From: JALZAH01 sp051000755
GTDB lineage: Bacteria; Actinomycetota; Acidimicrobiia; Acidimicrobiales; Palsa-688
Assembly: GCA_051000755.1 (NCBI GenBank)
Contig: JBPCNZ010000043.1
Location: forward strand, 1-20,666
Reading direction: 5' to 3'
DNA: 20,666 nucleotides
The first letter of the stretch is position 1, and every line of letters starts with the position of its first letter. Of the stretch, positions 15,785-20,666 are shown in pieces. The notes beneath the pieces were generated by a model. It was not told the DNA's origin. It made no database searches and saw only the letters and a list, made by a program, of their open reading frames with translations. The position numbers were made by a program, and so were the translations under genes.

Positions 15785-16376
15785 CGTTGCTCCATCCTTC
15801 CTTGAGCGGGATTCCCGCCTCACGAACCTTCGTCAGGTAACCGGAGGCCGTCCGGTGGCCAACGTTGAGAACATCGGCCACGTGACGGGTCGGCGCAGGC
15901 CGGACGCCCGGTGCTGGCTTGTACGAGTTGTAGGCGTCAGCGACCGTTTGCAGAAAGACCCGGTTGAGCCGGCGAGGGCTTCTGGTCCGCCGGGCCCGCC
16001 GGAACTGCTCGGCCGCCGTGAAATGCCGCTCCGGGGTGTCAGGTCCGTAGGCGATCTGGGTCAGGTTCCCAATTTGCCGCACGACGCCGGCATGAGAAGC
16101 GAATATCTCGGCCACCCAGTCGTTGACGTTGATCGCGTCCAGGTCGAGCTGGCGCACGCCGCGTCCTCCCTCGACAGCCGTGAGTGCCAACTCGGAGCAG
16201 CGGGGTACGCCGTCGACCACCTCGAGGACCAGGCGCAGGCCGGGTTGCCCGTCGGCGCCGGGCGCGGTCACCTCGATGCGCTTCGGTACCGCCCGGTCGC
16301 CGATGACCACAGGCGTCTTGCCGGCGTCGCTGTCCGCCCACCCCCAGGGCCACTCTTTCCGCTCGACCACTAACAC
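15777..16376 (-). CDS. Unrecognised protein co-transcribed with the integrase, C-terminal HTH-like segment
   Basis: 199 aa, soluble, no signal or membrane segment. The N-terminal two-thirds is not a family I can name; it has VERKEWPWGW near the start and NVNDWVAEIF in the middle. Residues about 160-195 read RHVADVLNVGHRTASGYLTKVREAGI, with the alternation of a helix-turn-helix: a helix, a short turn (NVGH), then a recognition-like helix. Proteins with this kind of tail often sit directly upstream of actinobacterial integrases, so a role in controlling or assisting recombination is a guess from context. Start taken at GTG 16376, which follows GGAGGT by four bases; a GTG two codons earlier overlaps that ribosome site. 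Confidence 0.7.
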   Translation of the reverse strand: MLVVERKEWPWGWADSDAGKTPVVIGDRAVPKRIEVTAPGADGQPGLRLVLEVVDGVPRCSELALTAVEGGRGVRQLDLDAINVNDWVAEIFASHAGVVRQIGNLTQIAYGPDTPERHFTAAEQFRRARRTRSPRRLNRVFLQTVADAYNSYKPAPGVRPAPTRHVADVLNVGHRTASGYLTKVREAGIPLKEGWSNDG

Positions 16377-16439
16377 TCGCACCTCCGAAACCCATTTATC
16401 GGCGAACTACATGCGAACCCTACCATGCAGGATGATGGC
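16377..16439. promoter_or_regulatory. Divergent promoter region of the mobile element
   Basis: This 63-bp gap separates the leftward integrase operon from the rightward excisionase/replication operon and is richer in A and T than its surroundings. On the minus strand GATAAA (complement of 16395-16400) is a fair -10 box placed to give a short leader before GGAGGT. On the + strand TACCAT (16421-16426) is a -10 candidate for the rightward genes. A lysogeny-type switch here is inferred from the layout only. Confidence 0.35.
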
Positions 16440-16670
16440 ATGGAACCCAACGGAGGACACCACGCCGCTCTGGCAACTCCACCGGTGCGCGCTGCCTTGG
16501 CGACACCGCCGGAGGTGGCGGCTCACCTGCAAATACCAGAGCCGACCCTCGCTCAGTGGCGGTACCGGGGTACGGGACCGGCGAGCCTCAGGGTTGGCCG
16601 TCACGTCCGTTACCGCTGGGCCGACGTCGAACGGTGGGAAGACGAGCAGACGAGCAAGGGGGCGGCTTGA
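16440..16670 (+). CDS. Excisionase-like HTH DNA-binding protein
   Basis: 76 aa. It is almost entirely one winged helix-turn-helix of the MerR/excisionase (HTH_17) type: PPEVAAHLQIPEPTLAQWRYRG, then TGPASLRVGRHVRYRWADVERWEDEQ, in which the wing VGRHVRYRWADVERW is diagnostic. Such proteins bend DNA at the attachment site and bias the recombinase towards excision, or act as repressors. It is divergent from the integrase operon. ATG 16440 has AGGA seven bases upstream and was preferred over ATG 16425, which has none. Its stop overlaps the next start by one base (TGATG). Confidence 0.85.
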   Translation: MEPNGGHHAALATPPVRAALATPPEVAAHLQIPEPTLAQWRYRGTGPASLRVGRHVRYRWADVERWEDEQTSKGAA

Positions 16671-16933
16671 TGGCCGGCCCCGCCGCCAGCTCCTCCCGCC
16701 GTGCGAGAGGAATCCAGAACCCTCCCACCGCCTCCAGGGCGGGCGGGACCTTCATCCAGTGCGACGCCTGCGGGGCTACCGGCAACGTTGAACCCGGTGG
16801 ACCTCACGGTCACGACTTCACCCTGCCGGTCAGGTTCCGCAGCGGCAAGCCGCATCACTTCCCATGCGGCGGCCGGCTTGCCGCCTTCACGACCCCTGTT
16901 CCATCCCAACCCCCACAACGAGAGGCCGTTTGA
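16670..16933 (+). CDS. Small Cys-containing protein of unknown function
   Basis: 87 aa. Basic, Pro/Ser-rich N-terminus (about 1-25), then FIQCDACGATGNVEPGGPHGHDF (28-50). That segment has a CxxC pair, and another Cys follows in HFPCGGRLAAF (about 62-72). The CxxC and later Cys/His residues suggest a small zinc ribbon, perhaps incomplete. No known family was recognised. It is locked into a chain of one-base overlaps (TGATG) with both neighbours, which supports it being a translated gene. Position after the excisionase-like gene suggests an accessory regulatory or replication role, unproven. Confidence 0.6.
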   Translation: MAGPAASSSRRARGIQNPPTASRAGGTFIQCDACGATGNVEPGGPHGHDFTLPVRFRSGKPHHFPCGGRLAAFTTPVPSQPPQREAV

Positions 16934-17544
16934 TGCCGAAGTTCACCAAGACCGTCCAAGCCTTCCTCTCCGAGGAGAACTCCCTGTGGGCCATCGTCGA
17001 TGCACTCACCGAGGAGATGCCCGGCGACTGCTCCGCATCCGCCCTCGGAGAATGCCAGCAGTATCTGGCCGACAACGGCATCGACAAGAAGGCCAACACC
17101 ATTAAGGACTACCGGACGACCGGTCGGTTCGTAGAGAGCGCTTCCGTCTCTCAGCGCCCAGTCCTTCGAGCGCAATCAGTGACGAGCGTCAGCCGGTTCG
17201 TTCGGTGTGGCGCGAGTCAAGCGGTGGCCGTGGAGGCAATCGAGCAGCACACCCTGACTACCGGCAATAAGAAGATGAGTAGGGACGCCGTACAGGCACT
17301 TTTCAGTCGCCCATCCCAGTGTGACTCGGTCACATTGAAAGCCACCGACCCGGAGGACTGGACCGAGGTCCAGTGGGGGGCTTTCGACGCCAAGGTCGTC
17401 GAGGCTACCAAGACGTTGCTCACCGCGTTCAACGTGTTGCAGCGAGGCATCTACAAGCCGTCGGTCGAAGCGACCGCCCAGCTCGGCCTGATCCGCGAAC
17501 AGGATCTCGACGGCGAACTTGCCGGCCTGCTCGGCCAGAGCTGA
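16933..17544 (+). CDS. Unrecognised 203-aa protein of the replication operon
   Basis: Soluble protein, no signal peptide or membrane segment. Segments that can be described: a helical N-terminal part (SLWAIVDALTEEMPG, about 17-31), then LGECQQYLADNGIDKKANTIKDYRTTGRFV (about 38-67), with the pattern of a helical module ending in a T-x-x-x-YR motif. Next come SRFVRCGASQAVAVEAIEQH and a C-terminal region DPEDWTEVQWGAFDAKVVEATKTLLTAFNVLQRGIY of likely long helix. The TIKDYRTTG pattern loosely recalls small regulatory proteins of actinobacterial phages, but this is a weak impression. ATG overlaps the previous stop (TGATG). Candidate for a replication-accessory or regulatory protein. Confidence 0.65.
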   Translation: MPKFTKTVQAFLSEENSLWAIVDALTEEMPGDCSASALGECQQYLADNGIDKKANTIKDYRTTGRFVESASVSQRPVLRAQSVTSVSRFVRCGASQAVAVEAIEQHTLTTGNKKMSRDAVQALFSRPSQCDSVTLKATDPEDWTEVQWGAFDAKVVEATKTLLTAFNVLQRGIYKPSVEATAQLGLIREQDLDGELAGLLGQS

Positions 17545-17602
17545 CCGATGGCTCTCGTCTCGACACCGCTGAGGAGCTCGCCCAGCTGCCACGGCGAAAA
17601 CA

Positions 17603-17633
17603 GCGAGGCCCCGGTGGTGACCGGGGCCGTCGC
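17603..17633. repeat. Long GC hairpin after the 203-aa gene
   Basis: GGCCCCGGT (17607-17615) and ACCGGGGCC (17620-17628) pair perfectly around a GGTG loop. Outer GCGA (17603-17606) and TCGC (17630-17633) extend the stem after a single bulged G. It lies in a 139-bp gap between coding frames. It could be a terminator without a + strand U-tract; on the minus strand the stem is followed by TGTTTTCG. The gap otherwise holds no convincing gene. Confidence 0.55.
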
Positions 17634-17683
17634 CTCCATGTTGTCCACCACCCTGACCGGCTCCTCAACCGAAAGGATGACAG

Positions 17684-17974
17684 GTGGCAGACTACCTCAC
17701 AACTGAGACTCAGTCTCGCGTAGGCGATTCCCGACCGGAGGGCACCCCAGGTTGCGCGGCGCACCCCGGGCAGATCGCCCAGTGTGCCCCGGTCACACTG
17801 GGGTCCCGGAACCCGGGACCGGCCCCGAGAGTCAGCCTCCTCCGAGGAGGCGAGCCGATGACCCGCATCGTCCACGAGCAGGGCTGCACCAGGGTCGCCC
17901 CGAGCCTGCCATTCCCCAACCGTCCCGCCCTCGGCGCCCACCGCCAGGCCAGACAGCCGGACGGTGCAGCATGA
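17684..17974 (+). CDS. Doubtful small gene overlapping a hairpin cluster
   Basis: GTG 17684 has AAAGGA six bases upstream, and the frame runs 96 codons to a stop overlapping the next ATG by four bases (ATGA), the usual coupling in this operon. The middle, however, encodes PGQIAQCAPVTLGSRNPGPAPRVSLLRGG from DNA made largely of inverted repeats and looks noncoding. An internal ATG at 17858 has the best ribosome site in the area (AGGAGG, seven-base spacer). It would give a 38-aa peptide beginning MTRIVHEQGC. Either start, or none, may be real. No family recognised. Confidence 0.35.
   Translation: MADYLTTETQSRVGDSRPEGTPGCAAHPGQIAQCAPVTLGSRNPGPAPRVSLLRGGEPMTRIVHEQGCTRVAPSLPFPNRPALGAHRQARQPDGAA
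17778..17820. repeat. Two abutting perfect stem-loops
   Basis: CCCAGTGTG (17778-17786) pairs with CACACTGGG (17794-17802) over a seven-base loop. Starting at the last base of that arm, GGTCCCGG (17802-17809) pairs with CCGGGACC (17813-17820) over loop AAC. Two perfect stems of 9 and 8 bp back to back are unlikely in a coding region. They suggest a structured RNA, a replication origin or protein-binding array, or a transcription stop. Confidence 0.55.
17835..17851 (+). promoter_or_regulatory. Hairpin that would mask a ribosome-binding site
   Basis: GCCTCCT (17835-17841) pairs with AGGAGGC (17845-17851) over loop CCG. The right arm contains AGGAGG, the strong ribosome site for ATG 17858. Folding of the mRNA here would hide the site, and opening it would expose it, for example when a ribosome passes from upstream. 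This is a sequence-based inference. Confidence 0.45.
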
Positions 17975-18270
17975 AACACCGCTGCCATAACTGTGGCGCC
18001 ATCGACTGGAGCGCCTACACCGTTGAACTCGACGACCGCCACTTCCGTGCGAACCCGAAACTCCGAGAGTTCGTTCGGACCCCGATGCCCGGCGAGTGGA
18101 CAAACGGACCGGCCATCGAATGCCCCGGCTACCGCCGGATGACCAAGGTGGCGAAAGGCGCCAGGGGCTGGCGTTGGCGGACGATGGCGTGGCGGAACGA
18201 GGCCGACGGGACCATCGTCTGGCACGCCTGCGAACTGCCTAACCATCCGTCAATGGCGGAGGCGATATGA
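17971..18270 (+). CDS. Small Cys-containing protein of unknown function (CxxC near N-terminus)
   Basis: 99 aa. Starts MKHRCHNCGAIDW, a Cys-His-x-Cys pair typical of half a zinc ribbon; later Cys residues are in IECPGYRRM (about 49-57) and WHACELPNH (about 86-94), enough to complete one metal site. Basic and Trp-rich centre (KGARGWRWRTMAWRNE), which could bind nucleic acid. Not a family I can name. ATG overlaps the preceding frame by four bases and the stop overlaps the primase start (ATATGA), so it is translated with the replication gene and may assist it. Confidence 0.65.
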   Translation: MKHRCHNCGAIDWSAYTVELDDRHFRANPKLREFVRTPMPGEWTNGPAIECPGYRRMTKVAKGARGWRWRTMAWRNEADGTIVWHACELPNHPSMAEAI

Positions 18271-18647
18271 CGGCGACCTTCAGCGGGGCGACCGCGATCG
18301 ACCGTGTCATCGAGCGACTCCTGGCCAAAGGATCCGAGGGCAAGGGCGGCTCGTGGCGCTGCCCAGCCCACGAAGACAGCACCCCGAGCCTGAGCGTCAG
18401 CCGCAACAAGACCGGCAACGGCGTCGTCCTCCACTGTCACGCCGGCTGCCCCACAGACCAGGTCATGGACGCACTCGACATGACCCCGAAGGATCTCTAC
18501 GACGAGGCTCCGGCTTCGCAGAACGGGCGTGGTCAGCCCACCGCCATCTACCGCTACACCGGCGAGGATGGGCGCACCCTCTTCGAGGTACTGCGGTACC
18601 CCGGCAAGAAGTTCCTACAGCGCCGGCCCGTTCCGGGTGGCTACTAA
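18267..18647 (+). CDS. Primase N-terminal part: zinc-binding domain
   Basis: 126 residues up to the TAA. Cys32 and His35 (RCPAHED), with Cys57 and Cys61 (LHCHAGC), match the CHC2-type zinc finger of DnaG-like primases, which recognises template DNA. ST-P-SLSVS and HAGCPTDQVMDALDMTPKDLY are also typical. Residues 92-126 (PTAIYRYTGEDGRTLFEVLRYPGKKFLQRRP) are the normal linker towards the TOPRIM domain. The product ends before any catalytic residue, so alone it could at most bind DNA. ATG overlaps the stop of the 99-aa gene. Confidence 0.75.
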   Translation: MTATFSGATAIDRVIERLLAKGSEGKGGSWRCPAHEDSTPSLSVSRNKTGNGVVLHCHAGCPTDQVMDALDMTPKDLYDEAPASQNGRGQPTAIYRYTGEDGRTLFEVLRYPGKKFLQRRPVPGGY

Positions 18648-18833
18648 TGGAAGCTCGGCGACACCCGACGTGTCCTCTTCCACCTCCCCAAGGTCGTCGA
18701 GGCCGTCAAGGACGGGCGGACGATCTACGTCGCCGAGGGCGAGAAAGACGTCTACGCCCTCGAGTCGGCCGGGAAGGTCGCCACAACGGCCCCAGGCGGC
18801 GCAGGCAAAGGGAAGTGGCACACCAGCTACTCG

Positions 18834-20177
18834 ATGTCACTCGAGGGCGCTGACGTGGTCGTCGTGGCCGACAACGACAAGCCGGGCCTCGAGCACGCCC
18901 AGGAAATCCTGCACAGCCTCACCCCAGTCGCCGCCAGCACGGTGGTCGTCCGAGCCAAGACCGGCAAAGACGCCGCCGACCACCTCGCCGCCGGGCTCAG
19001 CGTCGACGAGTTCGAGAACATCACCGACAAGCTCGACCACCTGATCGACAAAACCGAGACGCCACCTGACCCGCCCACCGACCTGTTCCGCAGGTGGACG
19101 ACCGCCGAGTTGCTCGCCGAACCCGACGAGTTCACATGGCTCATCAGCGGCCTGCTCGCCGAGCCCACCTACGGGCAGATCGCCGGCGAGATGAAGACCC
19201 TAAAGACCGACATCTCCGGATTCATTCAGGTCGGCCTCGCCGCCGGCATCCCCATCTTCGACCGCTTCCACCCCGGCCACGCCCGGACGGTCCTCAGCTA
19301 CGTCGGCGAAGGCGGACGCATCCCCTACACCCGCCGCCTCCGCAGGATCGCAGCGGCGATGGGGGTCCGACTCCAGGACATCCCCCTCGAGTTCAGCTTC
19401 GACGTCGCCCCGGTCACCTCGCTGGTCTTCCAGGAGTCGCTCGCCCGGGACCTGGCCGAGCTCGGCCCGGCCCTTGTCTGCCTGGACCCGCTGTACGCCT
19501 ACCACGGCGACAAGACCAAAGCATCCGACCTCCACGCCGAAGGCGGGCTCCTCAACGCCGTCTCCAAGCCCTGCGGTGACGCCGGCGCCAGCCTGGCCAT
19601 CGTCAACCACTACAACCAGACCGGCTCGGGCAACGGCCTCAAGCGGATCACCATGGCCGGCTCCGGTGAATGGGCCGACAGCTGGATCCTCCTCGCCCAC
19701 AGAGAAGACCCTGCCGTCGACGCCGGCCAGTTCCACCTCACCATGCAGATCGGCTCGAGGCAGTGGGGCGGCACCATCTGGGACCTCGACCTCAACATCG
19801 GCCACTTCGACGAAGACACCGGCTGCCACGACGGCGACATCACTTGGGATCTGAGGCGATCCGCCGGCGGTCCGTCCGGCAAGCCGGCGACCGAGTCACC
19901 GAAGGCCGCAGCGTGTCGGCTCGCCATCCTCGAGGTGCTCGCCGACCGGCCGTGGAAGCTCACCAAGACCGAGATCCAAGAACGCGTCGGAGGCAACCGC
20001 ACCACCTTCGCCATGGCCCTCGCCAGCCTCGTTGACGACTGCCGGATCCGCCACGACCAGGTTACCCGCGACGAAGGCGGAACGGTCAAAAAGCGGCCGC
20101 TGTGGGGCCTCATCGACAACCCCGGCCAACTCGGCACGGCCGACGTTGCCCCGCCACGAACCACGGAAGACCGATAG
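18834..20177 (+). CDS. Primase C-terminal part: end of TOPRIM, RecA-like helicase, winged helix
   Basis: The only ATG in frame after the stop is here, in the middle of the TOPRIM domain. A separately started product would lack the catalytic Glu157 (VAEGEKD) but keep the DND metal-binding triplet (VVVVADNDKPG). Numbered from 18267: Walker A-like GEMKTLKT at 307-314 (the K-x-x-K-T form common in phage AAA_25 helicases), Walker B ALVCLDP at 402-408, NHYNQTGSGNGLKRITMAGS at 448-467 as in RepA-type ATPases. A C-terminal winged helix follows, with KLTKTEIQERVGGNRTTFAMALASLVDD. Helicase alone might fold, yet no ribosome site precedes 18834. Best read as the distal part of one broken gene. Confidence 0.72.
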   Translation: MSLEGADVVVVADNDKPGLEHAQEILHSLTPVAASTVVVRAKTGKDAADHLAAGLSVDEFENITDKLDHLIDKTETPPDPPTDLFRRWTTAELLAEPDEFTWLISGLLAEPTYGQIAGEMKTLKTDISGFIQVGLAAGIPIFDRFHPGHARTVLSYVGEGGRIPYTRRLRRIAAAMGVRLQDIPLEFSFDVAPVTSLVFQESLARDLAELGPALVCLDPLYAYHGDKTKASDLHAEGGLLNAVSKPCGDAGASLAIVNHYNQTGSGNGLKRITMAGSGEWADSWILLAHREDPAVDAGQFHLTMQIGSRQWGGTIWDLDLNIGHFDEDTGCHDGDITWDLRRSAGGPSGKPATESPKAAACRLAILEVLADRPWKLTKTEIQERVGGNRTTFAMALASLVDDCRIRHDQVTRDEGGTVKKRPLWGLIDNPGQLGTADVAPPRTTEDR

Positions 20178-20198
20178 ATGCAGGTCAGAGCCAACAAA

Positions 20199-20226
20199 CA
20201 ACCCCGGCCAAACCTGGCCGATGTTG
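20199..20226. repeat. Stem-loop downstream of the primase gene
   Basis: CGGCCA (20205-20210) pairs with TGGCCG (20215-20220) over loop AACC; CAAC (20199-20202) and GTTG (20223-20226) add an outer stem after small unpaired stretches. It begins 22 bases after the stop of the primase frame and may end that transcript or belong to the structured region with the next stem-loop. Confidence 0.5.
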
Positions 20227-20255
20227 GTAGCCGGAGTCCCGATTGGCCGGGCCGG

Positions 20256-20306
20256 ACAACCAAGTCCGGCCAAGGACATACCTATAGGCCGGCCTTCCTT
20301 GGTTGT
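20256..20306. repeat. Extended stem-loop upstream of the last gene
   Basis: Outer arms ACAACCAAG (20256-20264) and CTTGGTTGT (20298-20306) match perfectly over 9 bp. Inner arms CCGGCC (20266-20271) and GGCCGG (20287-20292) add 6 bp, leaving a 15-base loop that ends in CCTATA. A short T-containing run (TTTC) follows. The gap 20178-20345 holds no gene; these two stem-loops fill most of it. Terminator, replication origin and transfer origin are all possible readings. Confidence 0.55.
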
Positions 20307-20345
20307 TTCAAGCAGATCCACCCACCAACCAGCAAGGAGAACACC

Positions 20346-20666
20346 ATGACCACCACACCCACCACGCCGTCCATTCAGATCGCCGAAGCGAACATCAGCG
20401 GTCTCGGCGACGGACTCGTTCACCATTGGGCGCTCAACCCTGACCGCACCGTGTGTTCGATGCCCGTCACCAACTACGTGACGATCACCACGGTCGACTC
20501 TGCCGACTGCCCGGCCTGCAAGTACGTGCTCATGCGCGCCTCGACAATGGTCTTCGCCGCCCACCACGAACCGCGTGATATGCGGCTCACCGCCATGGCG
20601 ATGTTCATCGCAGCGACAGCGATGGACCCCGAACCGGAGTTCCTCTTCGACTCAGAACTGGCCGAC
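20346..20666 (+). CDS. Unrecognised protein, 5' part (runs off the window)
   Basis: 107 codons are visible and the frame is still open at the window end. ATG 20346 has AAGGAG six bases upstream, a strong site. The protein opens with a Thr/Pro-rich stretch (MTTTPTTPSIQIAEANISGLGDGLVHHWAL). It then has VCSMPVTNYVTITTVDSADCPACKYVLMRAS with a CPAC motif, and a helical stretch RLTAMAMFIAATAMDPEPEF. The CxxC with an earlier Cys might bind metal. It is the first gene after the structured gap, so it may start a new transcript. No function can be assigned. Confidence 0.65.
   Translation, partial: MTTTPTTPSIQIAEANISGLGDGLVHHWALNPDRTVCSMPVTNYVTITTVDSADCPACKYVLMRASTMVFAAHHEPRDMRLTAMAMFIAATAMDPEPEFLFDSELAD

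Larger units (their letters stand above)
18267..20177 (+). pseudogene. Primase/TOPRIM/RecA-like helicase replication protein with one in-frame stop
   Basis: A single frame runs from ATG 18267 to TAG 20177 and would encode 635 residues, but codon 127 is TAA (18645-18647). Protein similarity continues across it without shift: GGY before the stop, then WKLGDTRRVLFHLPKVVEAV and TIYVAEGEKD after it, the normal order in phage-type primases. Domains: zinc-binding N-terminus, linker, TOPRIM (153-204), RecA-like helicase (about 280-515), C-terminal winged helix. Only one base need differ to restore a sense codon. Recent inactivation, a sequence error or readthrough are all possible. The protein would start and unwind replication of the element. 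Confidence 0.8.
14640..20666. mobile_element. Integrative element, left part (right end beyond the window)
   Basis: Between the end of ychF and the window end, all recognisable genes are of mobile-element type: tyrosine recombinase, excisionase-like protein, primase/helicase, and a chain of short overlapping genes. The recombinase gene ends about 40 bp from ychF, the normal position of an integrase beside its attachment site. No tRNA gene or convincing attL core was found in 14636-14675. No capsid, terminase or conjugation gene is visible, so prophage, phage satellite and actinomycete conjugative element all remain open. Confidence 0.65.

Noticed and set aside
17548..17706. A 52-codon frame after the 203-aa gene.
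   Set aside because: No ribosome site of note, sequence rich in Ser/Thr, and it runs through the 17603-17633 hairpin; not supportable as a gene.
14659..20188. GATGCAGGTCAG occurs at 14659-14670 beside the integrase and again at 20177-20188, as possible attachment repeats.
   Set aside because: A 12-base match is expected by chance several times in a window this size. The second copy lies at the primase stop, inside the element.
1..20666. CRISPR array, tRNA, rRNA or insertion sequence.
   Set aside because: No regularly spaced direct repeats, no cloverleaf-like segment with CCA-region or T-loop words, and no transposase motifs were seen.

Overview
The window is GC-rich, densely packed DNA. The gene set suggests a chromosome of an actinomycete, most likely of the class Acidimicrobiia: GTG/TTG starts, 4-bp stop/start overlaps, a secreted protein with 'ADTRC' repeat modules, and a liv-type transporter beside catabolic genes. 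This placement is an inference from style and content; no rRNA or other marker gene is present.

Bases 1-5487 lie on the + strand. The 3' part of an RluA-family pseudouridine synthase is followed by a complete branched-chain-amino-acid-type ABC uptake system: lipoprotein binding protein, permeases LivH and LivM, ATPases LivG and LivF. A GC hairpin with a T-rich tail separates the binding protein from the permeases and probably sets the ratio of the two. Bases 5511-8302 (- strand) hold a large secreted protein: signal peptide, an EXORDIUM/PHI-1-like domain, one Ig-like domain and three surface repeats. It is broken by a one-base frameshift in a run of six G.

Bases 8447-13486 form a divergent catabolic cluster. 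On the - strand a Baeyer-Villiger-type flavin monooxygenase is translationally coupled to a crotonase-fold protein. On the + strand a cyclase-family hydrolase is coupled to an acyl-CoA ligase. Together they look like a route that oxidises a cyclic or ketone substrate, opens it, activates the acid with CoA and processes the thioester; the adjacent transporter could import the substrate. The crotonase lacks both classical catalytic glutamates and the cyclase lacks two of the usual metal-binding histidines. The housekeeping GTPase gene ychF follows (13550-14635).

From about 14640 to the end the content changes to an integrative mobile element whose right end lies outside the window. Its leftward operon encodes a tyrosine recombinase and a 199-aa protein with a C-terminal HTH-like segment. 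Its rightward operon encodes an excisionase-like HTH protein, small Cys-containing proteins, an unrecognised 203-aa protein, and a primase/TOPRIM/helicase replication protein interrupted by one in-frame TAA. Two noncoding-looking zones in the element (17603-17851 and 20199-20306) are packed with near-perfect stem-loops and are the least explained part of the window.

No tRNA, rRNA, CRISPR array or insertion sequence was seen.
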